A stretch of 64,000 nt of DNA, from the NCBI GenBank assembly GCA_958295745.1, contig OY282370.1, forward strand, positions 1,607,724 to 1,671,723. The letters are read 5' to 3'. The position numbers and the translations under genes were made by a program. Numbering within the stretch: position 1 is the first letter of the stretch; each line of letters opens with the position of its first letter. The notes under the pieces are model-generated. The model was not told the origin of the DNA. It saw only the letters and a list, made by a program, of their open reading frames with translations, and did no database searches. Source of the stretch: an uncultured Acidimicrobiia bacterium. GTDB taxonomy: Bacteria > Actinomycetota > Acidimicrobiia > Spongiisociales > Spongiisociaceae. Of this stretch, positions 50,972-59,989 are shown piece after piece.

Positions 50972-52673
50972 CCCGTTGGGCGCCCTCATCCCGGTCGAGT
51001 TCCCCATCCTGGTCAAATGTCTACGCGACCGGCGCCGGGCCTTGGTGGGAAACAGCCTGGGCCTGGCGGCGCTGATCGCCTGGTTGGGCGTGACCTTCCC
51101 GATCTTGCGGGATTCCGAGGCGTTCTCGGGTTTCATCGAAGACCTCCCCCCTCAGCTGCTGGCCGCGTTCGGGATAGACCCGGCCACCTACCTGACCGCC
51201 GCCGGGTTCCTGTTCGCCTACCTGTATTCCCTGTTCGGTCCGCTCCTCGTCCTCATATTCGTCATCGGAGCGGCGACCACGGAGGTGACGGCCGAGGAAC
51301 GGGACGGTCTGATGGACATGCTGCTCTCGGTTCCGGTGTCCCGCACCCGGGTATTCGTAGAGAAGGCCGGCGGGGTGGCGCTGGCCTCCCTGGCGCTGGT
51401 CGGCGTCCTGACCGCCGCCCTCCTGATCGCCGATGCCGTCTTCGGGATGGGGCTGGCCGTGACCGGGATCCTGGCGGCGGGCCTGTCTCTGTGGCTGCTG
51501 GGGATACTGTTCGGGGCGGCGGCCCTGCTGGCCGGAGCCTTCACAGGCCGCGCCGCCTCGGCGGGCGGAGCAGCAGGTGTGCTGACGGTTCTGGCCTGGT
51601 TCATCGAGGGGTTCTCCGATCTCTATTCGTGGTTGGAGGGTCCGGCGGCGGCCAGCCCCTTCACCTGGTACCTGGATCCCAATCCCCTGCTCGGAGGGTG
51701 GGGCGCCGGTCACCTGCGGCTCCTGGCCGCGTCCGTCGTGACAGCCGCCGCCGCGGCTCTGATGTTCCGCCGCCGCGACATCGCCGCCGAGCGGATCGTG
51801 TTGCCCGAGAAGGGCGCCGAACGCCGGCCCTCCCGGACGCGGGTTCGCCGGCCCCGGGCCGCCTGGCTGCTGTCGGGCGTGTTCGGCAAGACACTGTGGG
51901 ACCGCCGCCGCTCGATCTGGGCCTGGGGGGGAGGTCTGGCCTTCCTGACGCTGATCATGTTCGCGACCTGGCCGTCCTTTTCCCAGGATACGGCGGCGCT
52001 CGAGAGCCTCTTGACCGCCCTTCCCCGGGAGGTGTTCGCCATGTTCGGTGTCAGCAACCCCGAATCCATGGCCACCGCGGCCGGTTTTCTCTCCTCCCGA
52101 ACCTATCAGTCCATCGGCCCCCTCATGGTCATCATCTTCGCCGTCAGGGGGGTTTCGACGGCCATGGTGCGCGAGGAACACACCGGCGCCCTCGACCTGC
52201 TGCTGGCCAATCCGGCCGCCCGCCGGAAGGTGATCGCGGCCAAGGCCTCGGCGATTGCGTTCTCCACGGTCTTGGTGGTGCTCATACCGACCCTGGCGGC
52301 TCTGGCGGGAGACGCCGTATGGAACACCGGCCTGGGCGGCGGCAACATACTGGCCGCAGGGGCGGGCCTCTGCTTGCTGGGCCTGTTCTTCGGCGGGCTG
52401 GCGACGGTTTTCTGGGCTATGGCGGGGTCGTCCTTTCCCGCCGTGCGGATCACCGCCGTAGCGTCGTTGGCGGCGTTCCTCCTCAACGGTCTCGGCGCCC
52501 TCACGGACGGCTTGGCGCCGGTGCGGGTGTTGTCGCCCTTCTATTGGTACTTCGGGGACGCCCCGCCCCTGGGCAAAGGCTTCCAACCCCTCTACCTGCT
52601 CCTCCTGGCGGGAGCCCTAGCCATGACCTGGGCGGCAACCCGCCGCTTCCGCCGCCGCGACCTGGCGGTCTGA
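50958..52673 (+). CDS. ABC exporter permease with two fused ABC-2-type halves
   Basis: A 571-residue membrane protein with about twelve hydrophobic segments in two related halves. Each half begins with a charged, membrane-proximal segment (PILVKCLRDRRRALVGNSLG and FGKTLWDRRRSIWAWGGGLA). Each continues with a similar FGIDP/FGVSNPE region and ends in a matching motif (SPFTWYLDPNPLLGG and SPFYWYFGDAPPLG) followed by a basic RRRD tail. This internal duplication replaces a homodimer by one chain and is typical of GldF/polyether-antibiotic-type exporters. Translation is coupled to the ATPase by overlap. Substrate unknown. Confidence 0.9.
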   Translation: MPRADPLGALIPVEFPILVKCLRDRRRALVGNSLGLAALIAWLGVTFPILRDSEAFSGFIEDLPPQLLAAFGIDPATYLTAAGFLFAYLYSLFGPLLVLIFVIGAATTEVTAEERDGLMDMLLSVPVSRTRVFVEKAGGVALASLALVGVLTAALLIADAVFGMGLAVTGILAAGLSLWLLGILFGAAALLAGAFTGRAASAGGAAGVLTVLAWFIEGFSDLYSWLEGPAAASPFTWYLDPNPLLGGWGAGHLRLLAASVVTAAAAALMFRRRDIAAERIVLPEKGAERRPSRTRVRRPRAAWLLSGVFGKTLWDRRRSIWAWGGGLAFLTLIMFATWPSFSQDTAALESLLTALPREVFAMFGVSNPESMATAAGFLSSRTYQSIGPLMVIIFAVRGVSTAMVREEHTGALDLLLANPAARRKVIAAKASAIAFSTVLVVLIPTLAALAGDAVWNTGLGGGNILAAGAGLCLLGLFFGGLATVFWAMAGSSFPAVRITAVASLAAFLLNGLGALTDGLAPVRVLSPFYWYFGDAPPLGKGFQPLYLLLLAGALAMTWAATRRFRRRDLAV

Positions 52674-52837
52674 CCGCCGACGGGACCCGGCTATTCCATC
52701 GGGTGCCCCGAGCAACCTCATGAACCGGGATCATCGGAGGCGACGACACGCGGCTGTCTTCTTCCTATGATGAGGGAAAGGGCCTTCTCGACGCCGTCGC
52801 GTAGGATGCCCTGAGCCCCGCTCCTCAGAGGTCGTCG

Positions 52838-55021
52838 ATGGTGGAACTACAGCGCAACCTGGGTCTGTCGGCCGTGTTCACGGTCAGCCTGGGCGCCATG
52901 ATCGGCAGCGGAATCTTCGTGTTGCCGGGCTTGGCCGCCGAGCTGGCCGGGCCCGCCGTGATCCTCGCCTATCTGATAGCCGGGTTGGTGGTGATCCCGG
53001 CGGCTGTGAGCAAGTCGGAGCTGGCCACCGCCATGCCGAGGGCCGGAGGCGCCTATCTGTTCATCGACCGGGCGATGGGGCCTCTCGTAGGCACCGTGGC
53101 CGGGTTCGGGGTGTGGTTCGCCCTGGTCTTCAAGTCGGCCTTCGCCTTGGTGGGTCTGGGCGGATACCTGTTGTTCTTCCTGGACCTGCCGATGCGGACG
53201 GTGGCGGTGGTCCTGGCCTTGGCGCTGTGCGCGGTGAACATGGTTGGCGTAAAGCAGTCGGGCCGGTTCCAGACCATCGTCGTCTTCGGCGTGCTGGCGG
53301 TGCTCGGATTGTTCATCCTCACAGGTGCGGTCAACATAGAGAGCGGGTCGTTGACTCCTTTCCTCCCCGAGGGCGTCGGAGGGCTGCTGTCGGCCACCGG
53401 GCTGGTGTTCGTGTCCTATGCGGGGGTGACCAAGGTGGCCTCGGTGTCGGAAGAGGTCAAAGATCCGGGCTCGATCCTTCCCCGCGGGATACTGTGGTCG
53501 ATAGCCCTGATGTTGGTGGTCTATCCGGCCATAGTGTGGGTGGTAGTAGGCAACCTGCCGCTGTCCGCCCTGTCGGGCAATTCGGCGCCGGTAGCCTCCG
53601 CCGCCGAGGTGATCATGGGGCGTTTCGGCGCCGGGCTCATATCGGCCACCGCGGTGCTGGCGCTCATCTCGATGGCCAACGCCGGGCTGCTCTCGTCGTC
53701 CCGCTACCCCTTCGCCATGGCGCGCAACCGGCTGGCGCCGGGGTTCTTCTCATCCATAAATCGGCGGACGGGCACCCCCATCGCCAGCATCGCCCTCACC
53801 GGAGCGGTGATGATCGCGTTGATCCTGTTCGTGCCCCTGCTCGAGCTGGCCAAACTGGCTTCGGCTTTCCAGGTGCTGGTCTTCTGCTTGATCCACCTCT
53901 CGCTGATCGCCTTCCGGGAGTCCAACCCCTCCTGGTACCAACCGCCTTTCCGGGCGCCCTTCTACCCGTGGATACAGATATTCGGTATAGGCGGTTCCCT
54001 GGTGCTCCTAACCCAGCTCGGCTGGATATCGATGGTCGGATCGCTCGGCATCGTGGTGGTCGGGGTGGCCTGGTACCGCTTGTTCGGCCGTTCGAGGGCC
54101 AGTCACGAGAGCGCCATGCTCGACACCCTGCGGCTCCGCTCCATCGGTCCCCTGGTGGCGACCACCCGCCGGTCCCTCTCCTCCCCGGGGCGTGACCATG
54201 TGGTCATACCGGTGGACGACGGCACCGGCATCGACCGGCTCCGTGAACTTCTCCGCATAGCCCAGGCGGTGACCGCCCATGACGGACGCATCACCCTTGC
54301 GCGGCTGGACAGGACCCGCCGGAGCGGCTTCTGGTGGCGCCGCGACCCCCTCCCCCGGCCGGACGACCCCTTCCGGGCGGCCGCCAAGAACATCGCCGAG
54401 GAGACGGGGCTGGACATCGCCGTCGTGCAGCCCCGCGGCAACGACCCCCGCCAGGCCTTGGTCGATTACGCCGCCCGGCATGCGGTGGACCTCATCCTGG
54501 GGGAGTTCCAGTATTCCGACGCCCGCCGCCGCACCAAGTTCGACCTGGCCCGGGTCCAGGATCACGCGAACACCGACGTGATGCTGCTGGGCAAGGCCGC
54601 CATGGTCGACGTCTCCACCATTACCGTGCTCGGCGCCGGCAGCCCGAACGACGTGGTGAAGATCGACACCGCCTACCGTCTCGGGTTCGCCGAGCAGGCC
54701 GAGGTGAGGCTGTTCCATGTGCTGGACGAGAACGCCAACGAGCCCCAGCACAAGGCGATCCAGGACTATCACGATCAGCTTCTGGAGATGAGCCGGGTAG
54801 ACACCTACAGCGACATCGATTCCTCCGCCGACCTGCTGGGCGCCATCGCCGAGCGGCAGCGGGAGGCGGACCTGGTAATCATCGGCGCTTCGAGAACCGG
54901 AATCGGAACCGAGCTGAGCTCGCGGATAATCGGCATGGTGGACGGAACCGTGCTGGTGGTGCACACGGTCGAACCCGCCGACTCCTGGGGCCGCCGGCTC
55001 CTCCACCGACTGATCTACTAG
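52838..55021 (+). CDS. APC-superfamily amino acid transporter with C-terminal UspA domains
   Basis: A 727-residue fusion. Residues 1 to about 425 form a twelve-helix APC transporter (VSLGAMIGSGIFVLPGLAAE, the substrate loop of TM1; later GLVFVSYAGVTKVASVSEEV). Residues about 445-715 hold two universal-stress-protein-like domains; the second ends with LVIIGASRTGIGTELSSRII, a nucleotide-loop-like GxxRxG pattern. UspA-tailed cationic-amino-acid-type transporters are known, and the tail may sense ATP or cyclic nucleotides. The substrate is likely an amino acid or polyamine. The 164-base upstream gap contains no recognised element. Confidence 0.9.
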   Translation: MVELQRNLGLSAVFTVSLGAMIGSGIFVLPGLAAELAGPAVILAYLIAGLVVIPAAVSKSELATAMPRAGGAYLFIDRAMGPLVGTVAGFGVWFALVFKSAFALVGLGGYLLFFLDLPMRTVAVVLALALCAVNMVGVKQSGRFQTIVVFGVLAVLGLFILTGAVNIESGSLTPFLPEGVGGLLSATGLVFVSYAGVTKVASVSEEVKDPGSILPRGILWSIALMLVVYPAIVWVVVGNLPLSALSGNSAPVASAAEVIMGRFGAGLISATAVLALISMANAGLLSSSRYPFAMARNRLAPGFFSSINRRTGTPIASIALTGAVMIALILFVPLLELAKLASAFQVLVFCLIHLSLIAFRESNPSWYQPPFRAPFYPWIQIFGIGGSLVLLTQLGWISMVGSLGIVVVGVAWYRLFGRSRASHESAMLDTLRLRSIGPLVATTRRSLSSPGRDHVVIPVDDGTGIDRLRELLRIAQAVTAHDGRITLARLDRTRRSGFWWRRDPLPRPDDPFRAAAKNIAEETGLDIAVVQPRGNDPRQALVDYAARHAVDLILGEFQYSDARRRTKFDLARVQDHANTDVMLLGKAAMVDVSTITVLGAGSPNDVVKIDTAYRLGFAEQAEVRLFHVLDENANEPQHKAIQDYHDQLLEMSRVDTYSDIDSSADLLGAIAERQREADLVIIGASRTGIGTELSSRIIGMVDGTVLVVHTVEPADSWGRRLLHRLIY

Positions 55022-55833
55022 CCCCCTTCTGGTGAGGGTTCACCACCCGGGGGCCGGCGTTCGAGGGCGGTCCGCACTTCGTCTCCTACGGGGGGGGAGG
55101 ACGCCGCCAGCAGCGGGGTGATGGCGATCTCGCCCCTCAGGTTGACCCCGATGTCGGTTCCTTCCAGGGAATCCGAGTCGAACTGTTCCCGATAACGATG
55201 GCCGAACGACCCGTCCGGGCGGCGCTCGTGTATCTGCCCGTAGGAAACCCGGGCGGCCGGTACGACCCGACGCGCGGTGGAGGAGTCAGCCTCCCACGGA
55301 ACGTTCACGCTCACCACGTCGCCGGGCATTTCCACCGAGCGGATCTCCTCCAGCAGCCCGGCGCAGAGGTCGGCCAGACGGTTCCACACCGGGATGGCCG
55401 CCTCCGAATGCATGAATTGATACCACTCGGCCCATTCGCCGCGGCACCCGGCCGAGAAAGCCACCGCCGGGATGCCCAGCTCCCATCCTTCCAAAGCCGC
55501 CCCCACCGTCCCTGACGAGGCGATGTATCCGGTTCCGTGGTTGTAGCCCAGGTTGATTCCCGACACGACTAGGTGCGGCGGGGTGTCGAAGTAGGCGGCC
55601 GCAATCTGGACGGCATCGGCCGGGAATCCGGACACCGTCACCAAGGTGTTGCCCTCCCGTTCCACCTCGGCCGCCTCGATGGGGTCGAACCGGGTCAGGG
55701 CCTTGCCGATCCAGCTCCGCTCGCTGTCGGGCACCACGACCCGCACCTCGCCGAGTCTGGCCAGGGCGGCCCTGAACGGCATCAGGGCCGGGCTGTCCAC
55801 TCCGTCGTCGTTGGTCAGCAGGATCCAGGACAC
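55018..55833 (-). CDS. surE: 5'-nucleotidase SurE
   Basis: A 271-residue SurE-family phosphatase acting on nucleoside 5'/3'-monophosphates and short polyphosphate. The metal site is at [14 protein letters not shown] near the N-terminus, followed by [16 protein letters not shown] and [20 protein letters not shown], all family hallmarks. GTG 55833 places the first strand at the usual distance; the open frame extends upstream over the mogA start region and is not used. Convergent, overlapping four bases with the APC-UspA gene, and divergent from mogA. Confidence 0.92.
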   Translation of the reverse strand: MSWILLTNDDGVDSPALMPFRAALARLGEVRVVVPDSERSWIGKALTRFDPIEAAEVEREGNTLVTVSGFPADAVQIAAAYFDTPPHLVVSGINLGYNHGTGYIASSGTVGAALEGWELGIPAVAFSAGCRGEWAEWYQFMHSEAAIPVWNRLADLCAGLLEEIRSVEMPGDVVSVNVPWEADSSTARRVVPAARVSYGQIHERRPDGSFGHRYREQFDSDSLEGTDIGVNLRGEIAITPLLAASSPPVGDEVRTALERRPPGGEPSPEGG

Positions 55834-55921
55834 GCCGCCGGAGGGTAGCGGCCTGCACGATGCCGGATGGATTCCGTGTCGGGGGTGGATGACCGAGGGT
55901 GACCTCGGAATCACATCTAGC

Positions 55922-56410
55922 ATGGCGTTCATGGAAGATATGTCCGCAGCCGCGGTCACGGTGAGCGACGGGGTCACCCACGGGGCCAGGGAGGATCTGT
56001 CCGGCGTTGTGCTGACCCGGCGGCTGGCAGCCCTGGGGTTCGAGGTGGATCGGCGGGTGACGGCGGATGAGCTCGATCAGATCCGGGACCTGCTGGCCGG
56101 TTTGGCCCGCGTCCACCCGTTGATCGTCACCACCGGAGGGACCGGCTTCGGCCCGCGGGACGTAACCCCGGAGGCCACCTCGGCTCTGATCGACCGCCCG
56201 GCCCCGGGCCTGGCCGAGCTGATACGGGCGGAGGGCCTGCGGCACACCCCGATGGCGGCGCTCTCCCGCGGTGCGGCCGGGGTGATCGGCTCGTGCCTGG
56301 TGGTCAACCTGCCCGGCAGCCCGAAGGCGGTGGAGGAGGGCATGGACGCGCTGGAGCCGCTGCTGCCGCACATCCTGCAGCTGCTGGCCGGCGACACGGA
56401 ACACGCATAG
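55922..56410 (+). CDS. mogA: Molybdopterin adenylyltransferase (MogA/MoaB family)
   Basis: MogA adenylates molybdopterin, preparing it for molybdate insertion. The 162-residue protein contains [17 protein letters not shown] (N-terminal strand and loop), [19 protein letters not shown] (MPT-binding TGGTG motif) and [20 protein letters not shown]. In-frame ATGs at 55931 and 55940 are alternative starts. The product is needed by molybdoenzymes such as the CO dehydrogenase encoded 30 kb away, although CODH also needs cytidylylation (MocA), not visible here. Confidence 0.9.
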   Translation: MAFMEDMSAAAVTVSDGVTHGAREDLSGVVLTRRLAALGFEVDRRVTADELDQIRDLLAGLARVHPLIVTTGGTGFGPRDVTPEATSALIDRPAPGLAELIRAEGLRHTPMAALSRGAAGVIGSCLVVNLPGSPKAVEEGMDALEPLLPHILQLLAGDTEHA

Positions 56411-56451
56411 GGCGGTTCGGCGGGGCGGCGCGCGGTGCCGCCTGACCCCTT

Positions 56452-57261
56452 TCACCCGGTGATGCGGCGGGGGTGTGTGTATAGGTTGAAACCGCCCGGA
56501 CGGACGAATCCGGCCACCGTCAGGCCCAGCTCGTCGGCCAGGTCCACCGCCAGGGAGGAAGCGGCCGACACTCCGGCCAGGAGGCCAAAACCGGCCACCG
56601 CCGCTTTCTGGACCAGCTCGAAGGACACCCGGCCCGACACCGTGACGATCATCTCGCCCATAGGCAGCCCGCGGGCGGCCAGGAATCCGACCAGCTTGTC
56701 CATGGCGTTGTGCCGCCCCACGTCCTCCCGCAGGCCCGCCGGCGCCCCGTCGGGTGTGAAAGCGGCCGCGGCATGCAGCCCGCCGGTCTCCTTGAAGCCG
56801 GCCTGGGCGGCGCGCATGGACTCCATCAGGCCGATCAGCCGGTCGGCGGCGATGAACGGGCCGTCGGGAGGGGGAGGGGCCGCCACCCGCACCGCGTCGA
56901 TCGAGGCCTTCCCGCACACCCCGCATGACGAGGTGGAGTACAGGTTGCGGCGGAACTGCTCCGGGTCGATGTGGAGGCCGTCGACCGGAACCAGCTCGTA
57001 GCGCCCCTCGCCGTCCCGCCCCGGCAGGCGGCGCACCTCTGCCAGCTCGTCCGGCCGCAGGATGATCCCCTCCGTGAGGGCGAATCCCCTGGCCAGGTCT
57101 TCGTCGTGTCCGGGGGTGCGCATCAGCACCGCGATCGGCACCCCCGCCAACCGGAACTCGACCGGTTCCTCGGTGGGCAGCAGATCGCTTCGCTCGGAGC
57201 GGCCCTCCGCGTCGATGCGGACGATGGGCCGGGATGAGCTGGCGGACATACTGCACTCCAT
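56452..57261 (-). CDS. fdhD: Formate dehydrogenase accessory sulfurtransferase FdhD
   Basis: FdhD transfers sulfur from a cysteine desulfurase to the molybdenum cofactor of formate dehydrogenase. The 269-residue protein has the catalytic CxxC in STSSCGVCGKASIDA, preceded by PGHDEDLARGFALTEGII. It is followed by GGLHAAAAFTPDG and LREDVGRHNAMDKLVG, and the C-terminal VSGRVSFELVQKAAVAG. No formate dehydrogenase is in the window. The class V aminotransferase at 9-10 kb is a possible but distant sulfur donor. Confidence 0.93.
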   Translation of the reverse strand: MECSMSASSSRPIVRIDAEGRSERSDLLPTEEPVEFRLAGVPIAVLMRTPGHDEDLARGFALTEGIILRPDELAEVRRLPGRDGEGRYELVPVDGLHIDPEQFRRNLYSTSSCGVCGKASIDAVRVAAPPPPDGPFIAADRLIGLMESMRAAQAGFKETGGLHAAAAFTPDGAPAGLREDVGRHNAMDKLVGFLAARGLPMGEMIVTVSGRVSFELVQKAAVAGFGLLAGVSAASSLAVDLADELGLTVAGFVRPGGFNLYTHPRRITG

Positions 57262-57455
57262 ATCGGGCTGCCCTTGGCGGCGGGCCGCCGGTGCGTGTGC
57301 CGCGATTATGGCGCGTCGATCGCTTTGGGTGATACGGACCGGACCCGTCGAGGCCGGATTCGGCTGCGGTACCCTTCCCTGTCTGCGGCCGGGTCCGGTT
57401 CATCGAGGCGGCTCTTCCTCCGAGAGGCCCCCGCCGGCGCCGTCAAGGAGGTCGG

Positions 57456-58442
57456 ATGATCATCGACATGCACTCCCACTACTACCTCCCGGAATACGTC
57501 GAAGCGGTCCGCTCCTCCGACGCCTTCGAGGTGTACACCCGCGAGGACGGGCGCATCGTGGTGCTCTGGAAGGGCGGGGTGACCCTGACCGTTCCGCAGC
57601 CCCATCCGGGCGAGGCGGAGCGCATCGAGATGATGGACCGGCTGGGGATCGACATGCAGGTGCTGTCGGTGCCGTCCCCGAGCGTCTACTTCGTGGAAGG
57701 CGGCGCAGCCCTGCGGCTGGCCCGCTCCGTCAACGACGGTCTGGCCGAGGTCGTCCGCCGCCGCCCCGACCGTTTCCGCGCCCTGGCCGCCCTCCCGCTC
57801 AAGGGCCTGGACGACTCCATCGCCGAAATGGAGAGGGCCGTGGGCGAGCTGGGGATGGCGGGGGTGATGATCCTCACCAACATCGACGGGGAGCTGCTGG
57901 ACTCGCCCCGCCTGGAACCCTTCTGGGAGCGGGCCGACGAGCTGGGCGCCCTCGTGTACGTGCATCCGACCAGCCCGGTCTCCTCCCGGGGAATGGAGGA
58001 CTACAGCCTGGCCATCGCCTTGGGTTTCCTGCATGAGACCAGCCTCGTCTTGGCCCGACTGGTCTTCGGCGGGGTGTTCGAGCGCTACCGGTCGATCCGC
58101 TGGGTGTTCTCCCACTTGGGCGGCGCCATCCCGTTCATGGCGCCCAGGCTGGACATCTTCGCCCGGCAGTTCTCCCAGTGCCGGGAGCACATCTCCAAGC
58201 CCCCCACGGAATACCTGGCCGGCCTGACGTACGACACGGTCAGCACCCACGTCCCGGCCCTGCGATGCACCGTGGAGACGATGGGCGCCGACCGGCTGGT
58301 GTTCGGGAGCGACTATCCGCACATACCGGCCGGGTCCGGCCCCTTTCTCCAGGCCGTCCGCGACCTCGGATTGCCCGGCAACCGGCAGGCCGAGATATTG
58401 GGCGGGCGCGCCCGGCGGCTGCTGGCGGGCGGCTGCGGCTGA
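57456..58442 (+). CDS. ACMSD-like amidohydrolase/decarboxylase
   Basis: A 328-residue amidohydrolase-2 family TIM barrel. Metal ligands are in MIIDMHSHYYLP (HxH), GALVYVHPTSPV (His), WVFSHLGGAIPFM (second-shell His) and LVFGSDYPHIPAG (Asp). Relatives decarboxylate aminocarboxymuconate semialdehyde, gamma-resorcylate or 4-oxalomesaconate. ATG 57456 has AAGGAGG upstream. No aromatic-degradation operon surrounds it, so the substrate is open. Confidence 0.9.
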   Translation: MIIDMHSHYYLPEYVEAVRSSDAFEVYTREDGRIVVLWKGGVTLTVPQPHPGEAERIEMMDRLGIDMQVLSVPSPSVYFVEGGAALRLARSVNDGLAEVVRRRPDRFRALAALPLKGLDDSIAEMERAVGELGMAGVMILTNIDGELLDSPRLEPFWERADELGALVYVHPTSPVSSRGMEDYSLAIALGFLHETSLVLARLVFGGVFERYRSIRWVFSHLGGAIPFMAPRLDIFARQFSQCREHISKPPTEYLAGLTYDTVSTHVPALRCTVETMGADRLVFGSDYPHIPAGSGPFLQAVRDLGLPGNRQAEILGGRARRLLAGGCG

Positions 58443-58522
58443 CCTCCGGTCATCTACAGCCCCGATCAGGGTTGCGATAACCTCGATGATCCTGGACAGG
58501 GATCGACCACCGGGGAGTCGAA

Positions 58523-59746
58523 ATGCCATTGGACCGTTTGACTGGCGTATTGGACGGGCGGGTCGCCCGATTGGAGGAGCAGGGCACGGCCAAGGGCCGG
58601 GAGGCCGTGGTCAGGGGGGTGATCCCGCCCGAAGGGGAGCGGGGCGCTCGCCTTCTGCTGGAGGGCGAGGGGGACCGGACCTTCATACGGATGAACTCGA
58701 ACTCCTATCTCGGTCTGGGGCTGCACCCCGAGGTGATCGGCGCAGGTGAGGCCGCCGCGCAGGCCATGGGGGCAGGCCCGGGCGCGGTCCGCTTCATCAT
58801 CGGCGCCCACACCCCCCACGTGGAGCTGGAACGCGCCCTGGCCGATTTCCACGGACGAGAGGAGGGGATGATCTTTTCGTCGGCTTACGCCGCGGTGGTA
58901 GGCGTCCTGGCTGCTCTCATCGATTCCGATACGGCGGTGATCTCCGACGAGCTCAACCACAACTCGATCATCAACGCCGTCCGCCTCGGCCGGCCCCGCA
59001 GCAAGTCGGTCTATCCGCACCTGGACATGGCGGCGCTCGACCGTCTGCTCGGAGAGGCGCAGGGCCGGGCGCGCCGCGCCGTGGTCGTGACCGACGGGAT
59101 CTTCTCGATGCGCGGCGACCACGCCCCGCTCGACGAGATCATGGAGATCGCCCGCCGCCGCGACGGGGGCTTTCCCGAGAACGCGGTGGTGGTCGTGGAC
59201 GATTCGCACGGCGTAGGCGCCTTCGGTCCCACCGGCCGGGGAACCGAGGAGTACACGGGGAGCCCGCCCGCGGATCTGCTCATCGGCACCCTGGGCAAGG
59301 CCTTCGGGGTCAACGGGGGATACGCCGCCTCGTGTGCACCGGTTATCCGTTTCCTGCGGGAGACCTCACCGCTCTACATCTACTCGAACCCGATCACCGC
59401 CGGGGAGGCGGCCGCGGCGCGGGCGGCCCTCGGCATCCTGCGGAGCGAAGAGGGGGCGCGGCGCCTCGCCAGTCTCCGCCGCCTCACCGCCAGACTGGAG
59501 TCCGGATTGGTGTCGCTGGGTTTCGAGGTCATCCCGGGGGAACACCCGATCGTTCCTCTCATGTTGCGGGACACCGACGAGACCCGGAGGCTGGTTTCGG
59601 CGCTGTTCGACGGCGGCGTCCTCGCCACCGGGCTGGCCTACCCGGTCGTGCCGAGGGGAGACGAGGAGATACGCCTCCAGGTCAACGCCGACCACACCGC
59701 GGCCGATATCGACCGCGTCCTGTCGGTTCTCGCCGCCGCCCGGTGA
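58523..59746 (+). CDS. Alpha-oxoamine synthase (KBL/BioF-like PLP enzyme)
   Basis: A 407-residue PLP fold-type I enzyme of the alpha-oxoamine synthase family, which condenses an amino acid with an acyl-CoA. Members include 2-amino-3-ketobutyrate CoA ligase and 8-amino-7-oxononanoate synthase. It has NSNSYLGLGLHPEV, ISDELNHNSIINAVRL, VVVDDSHGVGAFGPTGRG (PLP contacts) and the Schiff-base Lys in LIGTLGKAFGVNGGY. The lack of a tdh or bio gene beside it leaves the exact member unresolved. GGGGAG precedes ATG 58523. Confidence 0.9.
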   Translation: MPLDRLTGVLDGRVARLEEQGTAKGREAVVRGVIPPEGERGARLLLEGEGDRTFIRMNSNSYLGLGLHPEVIGAGEAAAQAMGAGPGAVRFIIGAHTPHVELERALADFHGREEGMIFSSAYAAVVGVLAALIDSDTAVISDELNHNSIINAVRLGRPRSKSVYPHLDMAALDRLLGEAQGRARRAVVVTDGIFSMRGDHAPLDEIMEIARRRDGGFPENAVVVVDDSHGVGAFGPTGRGTEEYTGSPPADLLIGTLGKAFGVNGGYAASCAPVIRFLRETSPLYIYSNPITAGEAAAARAALGILRSEEGARRLASLRRLTARLESGLVSLGFEVIPGEHPIVPLMLRDTDETRRLVSALFDGGVLATGLAYPVVPRGDEEIRLQVNADHTAADIDRVLSVLAAAR

Positions 59747-59783
59747 CCCGGCTCGGCGCGTTGTGGGTTGACATGGGTGGACA

Positions 59784-59980
59784 GAATTGCCCCTGATGGG
59801 CCCGAATTACCCCGAATCACCACGAATTACCGGAATTACCATGAATTACCCCGAATTACCGGGATCGCCTCGAATTGACCCGAATTGACCCGAATTGACC
59901 CGAATTACCATGAATTACCGGAATTACCAGGAATTGCCCCGAATTACCCCGAATTGACCCGAATTGACCCGAATCATCAT
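59784..59980. repeat. GAATT-based short tandem repeat array (~10 bp period)
   Basis: About sixteen GAATT cores at intervals mostly of 8-12 bases, with variant tails GAATTACCCC, GAATTGACCC, GAATTACCAT and GAATTACCG. The spacing is near one helical turn. The array fills the convergent gap between the oxoamine synthase gene and the broken ATP-binding gene. There are no long unique spacers, so it is not CRISPR. Confidence 0.85.
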
Positions 59981-59989
59981 AGTTCCTGG

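Noticed and set aside
59784-59980. CRISPR array
   Set aside because: Repeat units are about 10 bases, degenerate and contiguous, with no unique ~30-base spacers and no cas genes in the window.
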